NCBI GenBank assembly: GCA_013205415.1
Contig: JABMMY010000215.1
Span: 1 to 5,016, forward strand
Direction of reading: 5' to 3'
DNA: 5,016 nucleotides
DNA from: Deltaproteobacteria bacterium
Lineage (GTDB): Bacteria > Bdellovibrionota > FAC87 > UBA2466
This document shows, in pieces, positions 1 through 5,016 of the stretch. The notes under the pieces are model-generated. The model had not been told where the DNA came from. It did not search any database and saw nothing but the letters and a program-made list of their open reading frames with translations. Within the stretch, counting starts at the first letter, position 1. Each line of letters begins with the position of its first letter. A program made the translations under genes and the position numbers.

Positions 1-48
1 ATCTCACATCGGATTAATAAGAATTTGCTTGTAAGGGGGATTTAAATA

Positions 49-1257
49 ATGACCCACGTAACATTAATTAATAGATTGGAAAAGGGAATGCTAAAGCCTC
101 TGGTTTTTGTGAGTCTCTTAGCAAATGTAAGCTTCGCTGAGACCTCCCTACAACAAGCTCAACTTTTATACTCTAGGTTAGCGGCAGTAAAGCTAAGTCA
201 ATCCTCACCCGTTCTGCTAAATATTAGCCAGTTGATTGAAGCAAAAAAATGGAAAGAGGCTGCAGATGTCGCTATCGGATCTGAGGACTTTTCTAATGTG
301 AGTTTATTCCAGTTTTTTGCCCCTTTATCTTCACGAATTGAAAATCCAGACATCGAGTTAAATGATTTTATAGCCATGGGGATTGCAAATAGTTTTATCG
401 ATCCCGTAACTAATAAAGATCGGCCCTACACCAATTTAGTTGATGGAGATTTTAGTGTTACCTTTAATAATGCGCCATTAAGTGAAGCTAATAATACCGT
501 CTTAACAAATGCCTTTAATACAAGAACCGTTTTAACACCTGCTAATCTAAAAATTGTTTCGCCTCAGAGAATAAATATTCCTTCTACTGCGGCTGCTGGC
601 TTACTTACCTCTCGTCAGTTTCTTAAGGAACATGCTATCGCAGGAACCAATCGAAGAATGGTTCACTATGCTTTTCGAGAGTTTTTATGCTCAGATATTA
701 AGGAGTGGAAAGATGGGGATCCTGCTATTACAGATGAGTTTGTATCAAGAGATGTAAGTAGAGCCCCTGGGGGAGGAATAGCGGGAGCTCAGCAATATCA
801 GGCAGAGTGCCGCACCTGTCACCAGCTTCAAGATGGAATGCGAAATGCCTTTGCTAAGCATGATTTTAGTGGGACGACATCTAGTGCTGTCTATAGCGCC
901 ACAACGATTGTTCCAAAAATTAATTTCAATAACCTCTTTCCTGGAGGAATGGTGGTTACCGATGATTCTTGGGAAAACAAAGCAACTCGTGGAGCAAATG
1001 CCGCTCGGTTTGGTTGGAGAGGGCCCTTATCGGGTAATGGAGCAAAGGCCTTTGGACAAATGATTGGAAGGTCATTTCGATTTTCCACCTGCGCAGTGGA
1101 AAAAGTTTTTAAACAGGTTTGCAAACGAGCTTTAATTGTAGATGAACAGTTGATTAAGGAATCATTAGCAAGGGGTTTTGAAGGTGATGGCTATAGTCTT
1201 CGTGGACTTTTTAAAAGTGTGGCTTTAGTACCTGAGTGTATGGGGGTGAAACAATGA
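49..1257 (+). CDS. Periplasmic mono-haem c-type cytochrome, DUF1592/DUF1588/DUF1585-like
   Basis: The 402-residue product begins with a Sec signal peptide: basic stretch to Lys16, hydrophobic core 18-29, probable cleavage after Ala30 (S-F-A). One haem c site, C254-R-T-C257-H258, is present. Around it the layout recalls Planctomycete-type cytochromes: a DRPY segment at 124-127 and GLLTSRQFL at 184-192 resemble the end of DUF1592, the region from C214 to the haem site resembles DUF1588, and the C-terminus (C348, C358, GYSLRGLF at 381-388, C397) resembles DUF1585. These family matches are from memory of consensus patterns and are moderate in strength. Canonical members are roughly twice as long, with further N-terminal domains absent here. 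The sixth haem ligand is unclear; M264 or M301 are candidates. The start at 49 has AAGGGGGA eight bases upstream; the internal Met14 has no usable spacing. It is the first gene of the cluster seen here and overlaps the next gene. Likely role: periplasmic electron transfer, substrate unknown. Confidence 0.8.
   Translation: MTHVTLINRLEKGMLKPLVFVSLLANVSFAETSLQQAQLLYSRLAAVKLSQSSPVLLNISQLIEAKKWKEAADVAIGSEDFSNVSLFQFFAPLSSRIENPDIELNDFIAMGIANSFIDPVTNKDRPYTNLVDGDFSVTFNNAPLSEANNTVLTNAFNTRTVLTPANLKIVSPQRINIPSTAAAGLLTSRQFLKEHAIAGTNRRMVHYAFREFLCSDIKEWKDGDPAITDEFVSRDVSRAPGGGIAGAQQYQAECRTCHQLQDGMRNAFAKHDFSGTTSSAVYSATTIVPKINFNNLFPGGMVVTDDSWENKATRGANAARFGWRGPLSGNGAKAFGQMIGRSFRFSTCAVEKVFKQVCKRALIVDEQLIKESLARGFEGDGYSLRGLFKSVALVPECMGVKQ
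1242..1257 (+). promoter_or_regulatory. Ribosome binding site and ATGA stop/start overlap
   Basis: GGGGGTGA at 1242-1249 sits four bases before the ATG at 1254, whose last two bases are the first two of the preceding gene's TGA. This fixes the start of the lipoprotein gene and indicates re-initiation or coupled translation with the upstream cytochrome. Confidence 0.65.
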
Positions 1258-1907
1258 AAACTAAATTTATAAATTTAATGGTAGTAAATTTAATAACGTT
1301 AATAGGAACGGGGTGTACAAGTTCAAAATCAGGAGAGATTTTGAACACACCCCCGAATACCAGAAAAGGCATTAACACTATCCAATCGGTGTCTCCAGCT
1401 CCTTTAGTGTTGAACTCCTTTGTAAAGTCATTAGTCAACGCTGCTGAGATCAGCAACCCCGCTGCAATAACTGCCATTTATCTTGAGTACAATAATCAGA
1501 AAAATCAACTTCCCCAATTAGGTGAAGCTGGAGAGATAAATGCAGCTGCGATGGCGGCTATTACTATAATTGCAGGCCAAGTCTGCGGGGCCTTAAGAGA
1601 TAAAGAGTTGGCAGCGGCAAGTGTTAAAAAAGCCTTTGTAGGTTTTAAGTTTCAGGCGCTTGCCACCGACCTGAGTATTGCCTCTCTGGCTCCCGATAGT
1701 GTTGTTAAAGACGCTGGCAGTAGTTTAATCACAATGTTTTTGGGAAGACCTGCATCGGAGAGTGAAAAAAGTTCTTTTGTATTAGCAAGAGATAGGTCTT
1801 TTCTTGGACAAACTATTACCTCTACTAATAACAGGAAACTGGTGAGTGATCTCGCTGTGATTCTTTGTACAGGGGTAGCATCATCTCTAGAAGCCATTTC
1901 AATATAA
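1254..1907 (+). CDS. Small predicted lipoprotein of unknown function
   Basis: I do not recognise this 217-residue protein. It starts with a lipoprotein signal: Lys2 and Lys4, a hydrophobic stretch 5-17, then I-G-T-G-C with the lipidated cysteine at 21, followed by a Ser-rich linker. The position -3 residue is Gly, not Leu, so the lipobox is acceptable but not classical. The mature part is mostly alanine-rich and probably helical, with two further cysteines (C111 and C205) that could form a disulfide. The C-terminal segment with GRPASESE at 164-171 and L-C-T-G-V-A-S-S-L-E near 204-213 faintly recalls the R-x-P-x-x-x-E and ...SPEFL ends of DUF1595-type domains; this is only a hint. The ATG at 1254 is preferred over an in-frame GTG at 1236 because it is preceded by GGGGGTGA and because the lipoprotein signal then starts correctly. 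It overlaps the upstream stop by ATGA, implying translational coupling with the cytochrome gene. Confidence 0.8.
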   Translation: MKTKFINLMVVNLITLIGTGCTSSKSGEILNTPPNTRKGINTIQSVSPAPLVLNSFVKSLVNAAEISNPAAITAIYLEYNNQKNQLPQLGEAGEINAAAMAAITIIAGQVCGALRDKELAAASVKKAFVGFKFQALATDLSIASLAPDSVVKDAGSSLITMFLGRPASESEKSSFVLARDRSFLGQTITSTNNRKLVSDLAVILCTGVASSLEAISI

Positions 1908-1912
1908 CTTAC

Positions 1913-1929
1913 AAAAGGTGGTTGTTATG
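1913..1929 (+). promoter_or_regulatory. Ribosome binding site that decides the start of the Tat-exported protein
   Basis: AAAAGGTGG (1913-1921) lies five bases before ATG at 1927. A possible GTG start at 1918 lies inside this same purine run and has no Shine-Dalgarno of its own, so the ATG is chosen and the protein is three residues shorter than the longest open frame. Confidence 0.7.
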
Positions 1930-3387
1930 AGTTTAATAATTAAAAAAACCATAAATAAAAAAGAGATTGAAAAAGAATGGTTATCTCACCAATTAAAAAG
2001 AGATCCTCATTTTTTAAGTCGGAGAGATTTTTTGGGCAAAGGGGCCGCGGGTGCTACGGCTTTAACTTTTATGCCCACCCTCTTTTCGTTAATGACAAAA
2101 AGTCAAAGTGCTAGAGCCGCTGGAGAATTTACAAAAGCGGCAGTCATTCTCTCATTACCTGGAGGGTATTCTCTATCGGGTGAGCTGCCCCCTCTCAATG
2201 TTACCGGGGGTTTTTTATCCACAGGTAGTTATGCAAACTTAGGAGTGCCAGGGCAGGCTACCAATTTAGCCGCAAATGTCAGTACTAAATATGGAGCTCC
2301 CATGTGGATATCCCAGAGATTATTTACGGCCTTTGAAGCCGCTAGCCCATCTGTAAAAGATAACCTCAAGGTGGTTGCGGGTTGGCATTCTAATAGCCAG
2401 GATGATAGCCAAAACAATCCGAATATTCCTAGCCTTCATATTTTAGCCAAGGCAAAACAGGCCGGCGCTAAATTCAGGGTGGCTGGAACTCAGATGAATT
2501 CTAATAGCCCTGCGGGTGGGAACGGAAAACCGACGGTAGATTTCTCAGGTATGAAGCCGGCAGTTGCTTCAACACTTAAGCAAGCACAGGATATTTTAAC
2601 TTTAAAAAAAGGGCCCTTGTCATTGATCTCTTCAGATGGGCTTGTTGCCGCAACCAGCTTAGCCCGGACGCTGACTACCGCAGCCAAAGAGAGGTTTGCT
2701 GCCATGAATAGTGGAAAGCAACTACAGGAATTAAGTAGTTTGGCCTCTCAATCTGTCGTTGATGATGTCACAAATGAGGTAGCATTAGATCCTCGAACAG
2801 ACCCAATTTTACAAACGGCCTTTGGTATTACAGCGAATACACCGCTTACCGATCCCAAGCTACCTTTAGCCGCTAATACTCAATTACTTACGAACGGGTT
2901 AAGTCCTTTAATGGTGGTGCAGGTTCCATCACAGTTTGATTATCATGATGGCACTGCAAATTGGGATGCTATCAATGGCGCTCATGACAAAGTGATTCAA
3001 ACTTTAATGCCCATCTTAGAGGCCTGCGCGGCTGCAAGAAGAAGTATCATTGTCATGTTCTCTACAGATGGCGCTTCAAGTTTTGAAAAAGAATCAAAAC
3101 GTTCGCTGGGTGATAAAAATGAAATTCATGGCGTTTTATATGTAGTATTGGCGATGAATAATGAAAAAGTTACCCAAACATTTTTGGGTGGAATGAGATC
3201 TAGCGATACTGCTGGAGGCAGTGCGGACACCGATATTACTAAAAATAATTTACAGGCCAGTCCAAATCACGAAGGCCATGTTTTAACCTCTTCAATTTTG
3301 GGGATGCAGGGATTAAAACCCGAAGAGTTTGTCGCTGGAAATATTTCAGCTGATAGTTTTGCGGCATTAAATATCTTTAAAACTTAG
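1927..3387 (+). CDS. Tat-exported DUF1501-like protein
   Basis: The 486-residue product has a clear twin-arginine signal, S-R32-R33-D-F-L-G-K, then a hydrophobic Ala/Gly/Leu core and a probable cleavage in S-A-R-A-A (residues 61-65). The n-region before the arginines is unusually long (31 residues) and rich in Lys and Glu, with no later start codon to shorten it. The mature part starts with A-A-V-I-L-S-L-P-G-G-Y, like the first strand of DUF1501 proteins. Later come G-W-H154-S-N-S, F-D338-Y-H340-D341-G, I-V-M-F-S-T-D381-G and N-H448-E-G-H451; the spacing of F-D-x-H and S-x-D-G fits DUF1501, a family of the alkaline-phosphatase-like fold, and these Asp/His residues could be the remains of metal ligands. 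DUF1552, the other Tat-exported partner of Planctomycete-type cytochromes, is the main alternative. Export folded suggests a cofactor or early folding. It lies 19 bases after the lipoprotein gene and 23 before the di-haem gene. Activity is unknown. Confidence 0.8.
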   Translation: MSLIIKKTINKKEIEKEWLSHQLKRDPHFLSRRDFLGKGAAGATALTFMPTLFSLMTKSQSARAAGEFTKAAVILSLPGGYSLSGELPPLNVTGGFLSTGSYANLGVPGQATNLAANVSTKYGAPMWISQRLFTAFEAASPSVKDNLKVVAGWHSNSQDDSQNNPNIPSLHILAKAKQAGAKFRVAGTQMNSNSPAGGNGKPTVDFSGMKPAVASTLKQAQDILTLKKGPLSLISSDGLVAATSLARTLTTAAKERFAAMNSGKQLQELSSLASQSVVDDVTNEVALDPRTDPILQTAFGITANTPLTDPKLPLAANTQLLTNGLSPLMVVQVPSQFDYHDGTANWDAINGAHDKVIQTLMPILEACAAARRSIIVMFSTDGASSFEKESKRSLGDKNEIHGVLYVVLAMNNEKVTQTFLGGMRSSDTAGGSADTDITKNNLQASPNHEGHVLTSSILGMQGLKPEEFVAGNISADSFAALNIFKT

Positions 3388-3396
3388 CTCTTTTCC

Positions 3397-3413
3397 AGAA
3401 GGAGTCGGGATTG
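3397..3413 (+). promoter_or_regulatory. Strong ribosome binding site before a TTG start
   Basis: AGAAGGAG (3397-3404) is the best Shine-Dalgarno in the window and lies six bases before TTG at 3411. The next in-frame ATG (3450) has no such site and would cut the lipoprotein signal peptide to seven residues before the cysteine, so TTG is the start. Confidence 0.75.
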
Positions 3414-4544
3414 AACGTTTTAACAAAATACTATGTACCAATTTTTTTTATGGTTTTGGTTTTGGTAGGGTGCGGAGCTTTTCATGATAAAGTTGGCTCC
3501 TCCCCCTCTGAAATTCAAAGGAGTCTTTTCTTAACTAATGTTCGTCCTATTCTTTCAAGCAACTGTTTTAGTTGCCATGCCACTCCTACTAACGCAGGTG
3601 GTGCTGCTTTTTTTATGTCCGAGACCGATTCTCTTCAGTTGTTTGAGGAATCTAGCAAAAAAATTATTATCGGAGATATTAATGGGTCTCTATTATTACA
3701 AAAAGGCAGTGGTAATGGTCATGGAGGCGGAAACCAACTAACTAGGATAGAAGATCAAGAAAAAATAAAAAATTGGATTATGAATGTCCAAAGTGACACC
3801 GAGACAACGACGACCACGATCCCTATCCCTATGTCTCCTCTGCTCTTGACAGAAATAAAACCTGTTCCCTCAAATTTAACTCTACAGGGCGATTATCAAT
3901 ATGTGCGGTTTGATCTTACAAGTTTAGGTCACTCGGGTGCTTTTATTGAAATGGGGATTAAATTATATAATGAAGGAGGATACGAATTTTCACAATGGAG
4001 AGTTTACTCTCCTAATTATCCATTAAAAATTACAGGCATTAATGTTGCGGTAATTAATGGATCGAGCCAAATTATCTCTTCTACTTTAGCAAGGTTGGCA
4101 TTCAGCTTTGTGAAATCAACTCCTCCAGCATCTGTGGCTCCTCCCTTAGTTGTAGCGCTTGAGACGAATCGAGGTGATAGAGCTACCACTGGATCGGTTG
4201 TAAACAATCAAGACCAAGTGAAACTTGGATTTACTCTAATTGAAAATGCCGATAGCCCTGCGGTAAGAGAGCGAGCTAACTTTTTTACATCGGTAAAACC
4301 TTTGCTCCTAAACAACTGTTCCAGTTGTCATGGAAATACCAATGGCGCTGGGAATTTTAATATGCCAAATAACGACGATGTTATTCTGTATCAAAATGTA
4401 TTTTCTCGCGTGGTAAAGCAAAACGTAACCGCTTCAAGTTTATATAATAAAGGAACAGGAACCGTCGCTCACGGCGGTAGCAATAGACTTCCCCTGCAAA
4501 CTGAGAAAGATATCATTATTAATTGGATAAATATGATCAACTAG
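3411..4544 (+). CDS. Di-haem c-type cytochrome lipoprotein with duplicated domain
   Basis: The 377-residue product opens with a lipoprotein signal: Lys6, hydrophobic 9-19 and a classical lipobox L18-V-G-C21. Two related haem c domains follow, at about 37-123 (C52-F-S-C55-H56) and 286-373 (C303-S-S-C306-H307). Each has the pattern F-x-T-x-V-[RK]-P-[IL]-L before the haem site and a conserved K-G-x-G...H-G-G-x-N-x-L and N-W-I at the end, as in the Planctomycete-type cytochrome domain PSCyt1. H104 and H354 sit 48 and 47 residues after the haem His and may be the distal ligands or structural. Between them is a Thr-rich linker (T-E-T-T-T-T-T, 130-136) and a region (about 143-285) with alternating hydrophobic residues that looks beta-sandwich-like; I cannot name it. 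Asp and Gly follow or lie near the lipid cysteine rather than at +2 (Gly22, Ala23), so outer-membrane sorting is plausible. Likely an envelope-anchored electron carrier that works with the other three products. Confidence 0.87.
   Translation: MNVLTKYYVPIFFMVLVLVGCGAFHDKVGSSPSEIQRSLFLTNVRPILSSNCFSCHATPTNAGGAAFFMSETDSLQLFEESSKKIIIGDINGSLLLQKGSGNGHGGGNQLTRIEDQEKIKNWIMNVQSDTETTTTTIPIPMSPLLLTEIKPVPSNLTLQGDYQYVRFDLTSLGHSGAFIEMGIKLYNEGGYEFSQWRVYSPNYPLKITGINVAVINGSSQIISSTLARLAFSFVKSTPPASVAPPLVVALETNRGDRATTGSVVNNQDQVKLGFTLIENADSPAVRERANFFTSVKPLLLNNCSSCHGNTNGAGNFNMPNNDDVILYQNVFSRVVKQNVTASSLYNKGTGTVAHGGSNRLPLQTEKDIIINWINMIN
3519..3779 (+). repeat. Cytochrome domain copy 1 within the di-haem lipoprotein
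   Basis: This stretch encodes residues 37-123. It aligns by eye with the second copy at 4266-4529: R-x-x-F-x-T-x-V-x-P-x-L, N-C-x-S-C-H, T-N, a Met 13 residues after the haem His, S-x-L-x-x-K-G-x-G, H-G-G-x-N-x-L and N-W-I are shared. About a third of the positions look identical in this hand alignment, so the duplication is old. Confidence 0.8.
4266..4529 (+). repeat. Cytochrome domain copy 2 within the di-haem lipoprotein
   Basis: This stretch encodes residues 286-373 and forms the C-terminus of the protein. It shares the haem motif and the H-G-G-x-N-x-L and N-W-I signatures with copy 1 at 3519-3779. The haem-to-HGG distance is one residue shorter than in copy 1, and a Met (318) lies near the haem site as in copy 1 (69). 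Confidence 0.8.
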
Positions 4545-4558
4545 AGTGGTGATCTTTT
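4535..4558 (+). terminator. Weak candidate Rho-independent terminator after the cluster
   Basis: GATCA (4535-4539) and TGATC (4550-4554) can pair around a ten-base loop and are followed directly by TTTT and then a T-rich stretch to about 4587. The stem is short, AT-rich and overlaps the stop codon of the di-haem gene, so the case is weak. It is the only terminator-like structure I found between the cluster and the next gene. Confidence 0.3.
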
Positions 4559-4615
4559 GATTTTATTCAGTTTTTTATCCTGTTTTTACTTAAGCCGCCC
4601 TGCACTACAAAGAGC

Positions 4616-4644
4616 TTGCAAATGTTTAAAAACCCTGTTATTTC
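4616..4644 (+). promoter_or_regulatory. Weak sigma70-type promoter candidate for the RRM gene
   Basis: TTGCAA (4616-4621) and TATTTC (4639-4644) are separated by 17 bases. The -35 matches the consensus at four of six positions and the -10 at only three, so this is a positional guess. It would give a leader of roughly 75 bases containing the hairpin at 4672-4691. Confidence 0.22.
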
Positions 4645-4671
4645 CCAGTCTGAATTATCCGAATCGTGCGT

Positions 4672-4691
4672 CTCCAGGCGGGTGCCTGAAG
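4672..4691 (+). promoter_or_regulatory. Short hairpin in the presumed leader of the RRM gene
   Basis: CAGGC (4675-4679) pairs perfectly with GCCTG (4684-4688) around the loop GGGT, and two more pairs form outside a C-A mismatch. No T-run follows, so it is not a terminator. It ends 35 bases before the start codon, where it could affect mRNA stability or be bound by a protein; that role is inference. Confidence 0.35.
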
Positions 4692-4726
4692 TCAATTATT
4701 CGTTCGGTACCCAAATGTGAGGAAAT

Positions 4727-5016
4727 ATGGAAAAGAAACTATATGTCGGAAACTTAAGCTACACAGTGACGGAAACGTCATTGCAAGACCTTTTCACCCA
4801 AGCTGGTGATGTCGCATCGGCTCGTATTATTACAGACCGTGCTACAGGTCGATCCAAAGGCGTTGGTTTTGTCGAAATGGCATCCGAAGATGGTGCTCAA
4901 TCAGCAATCGAAAAATTTAATGGTCAAGATTTTGAAGGCCGTAAATTAACAGTTAACGAAGCTCGTCCAATGGAGCCTCGTACTGGTGGATTCGGTGGCG
5001 GCGGTGGCGGAGGCGG
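4727..5016 (+). CDS. Single-RRM RNA-binding protein with glycine-rich tail (3' end outside window)
   Basis: Ninety-six codons are visible and the frame is still open at the right edge. Residues 4-80 form a complete RNA recognition motif: RNP2 is L5-Y-V-G-N-L10, RNP1 is K44-G-V-G-F-V-E-M51, with the typical D-R-A-T-G-R-S-K loop before RNP1 and N-G-Q-x-F-E-G-R-K-L-x-V-N-E-A near the end. RNP1 keeps the aromatic at F48 but has Val (49) where many members have an aromatic. After R85 a glycine tail begins. Such small RRM proteins in bacteria, like the cyanobacterial Rbp family, bind single-stranded RNA and several are cold-induced; no specific target can be read here. The start ATG is preceded by GAGGA with a short three-base spacer. 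All six arginines visible use CGT or CGA and none AGA/AGG, unlike the cluster upstream, as expected of a highly expressed gene. It is probably transcribed on its own. Confidence 0.93.
   Translation, partial: MEKKLYVGNLSYTVTETSLQDLFTQAGDVASARIITDRATGRSKGVGFVEMASEDGAQSAIEKFNGQDFEGRKLTVNEARPMEPRTGGFGGGGGGG

Larger units (their letters stand above)
4545..4726 (+). other. Intergenic region between the cytochrome cluster and the RRM gene
   Basis: These 182 bases carry no convincing gene. The first third is T-rich; the rest contains a weak promoter candidate and a hairpin listed separately. A 66-codon open frame across it starts with TTG, has no good ribosome binding site and runs out of frame into the RRM gene. 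The length and content suggest this is where one transcription unit ends and another begins. Confidence 0.6.

Noticed and set aside
1..48. Possible tail of an upstream gene
   Set aside because: All three plus frames hit a stop before 46 (one ends with TAA at 43-45, three bases before the first start), so a close upstream gene is possible, but at most 15 codons are visible and no frame can be chosen.
833..1063. Plus-strand alternative frame inside the mono-haem cytochrome gene, and a like one at 3538-3741 in the di-haem gene
   Set aside because: Both sit entirely within genes with haem motifs and signal peptides and show no features of their own.
891..1124. Minus-strand open frame of 77 codons, and similar ones at 1211-1477, 1652-1897, 2229-2417, 2490-2705 and 4016-4207
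   Set aside because: All lie antisense inside well-supported plus-strand genes, lack domains and look like shadows of their codon pattern.
1236..1253. Upstream GTG start for the small lipoprotein
   Set aside because: It would add six residues before the lipoprotein signal and increase overlap with the cytochrome gene; the ATG at 1254 has a better ribosome binding site.
2504..4263. Exact 12-base repeat ATAGCCCTGCGG at 2504-2515 and 4252-4263
   Set aside because: It lies in unrelated coding contexts (N-S-P-A-G and D-S-P-A-V), is isolated, and a shared 12-mer with common codons in 5 kb is not strong evidence of anything.
49..4544. Defence, toxin-antitoxin or mobile-element interpretation of the cluster
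   Set aside because: No nuclease, transposase, integrase, helicase or toxin motif is visible; every product has an export signal, and two carry haem motifs.
4557..4757. 66-codon open frame on the plus strand between the di-haem gene and the RRM gene
   Set aside because: It starts with TTG without a clear ribosome binding site, has no recognisable domain, and overlaps the start of a convincing RRM gene in another frame by about 30 bases.

Overview
The window holds one tight, plus-strand cluster of four genes for exported proteins (49-4544), followed by a separate gene for a small RNA-binding protein that runs off the right edge (4727-5016). Nothing supports a gene on the minus strand, and I see no tRNA, rRNA, CRISPR array, insertion sequence or phage-like gene. 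The fairly AT-rich sequence, the AGA-rich arginine codons in the cluster, the lipoprotein and Tat signals, and the mix of Planctomycete-type cytochrome families with a glycine-tailed RRM protein suggest a Gram-negative bacterium. A member of the Bdellovibrionota or a related delta-type lineage is my best guess, but the taxon is inferred, not shown.

Cluster, left to right. (1) 49-1257 encodes a periplasmic protein with one CXXCH haem site; it resembles the C-terminal half (DUF1592, DUF1588, DUF1585-like) of large Planctomycete-type cytochromes. (2) 1254-1907 encodes an unrecognised small lipoprotein and overlaps gene 1 by ATGA. (3) 1927-3387 encodes a Tat-exported protein that looks like a divergent DUF1501 member (alkaline-phosphatase-like fold). 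(4) 3411-4544, with a TTG start, encodes a lipoprotein carrying two copies of a cytochrome c domain on either side of a probable beta-rich middle domain. Gaps are -4, 19 and 23 bases, and each start has a Shine-Dalgarno sequence, so the four are probably co-transcribed. All four products are predicted to leave the cytoplasm, and together they carry three haem c sites.

The set looks like a compact form of the known but functionally uncharacterised pairing of Planctomycete-type cytochromes with Tat-exported DUF1501/DUF1552 proteins. A joint role in envelope redox chemistry is inference; no substrate can be named from the sequence.

The 182 bases between the cluster and the last gene hold a weak candidate terminator, a T-rich stretch, a poor candidate promoter and a short hairpin about 35 bases before the RRM gene. 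That gene's codon use (CGT arginines, GGT/GGC glycines) differs sharply from the cluster and suits a highly expressed housekeeping RNA chaperone.
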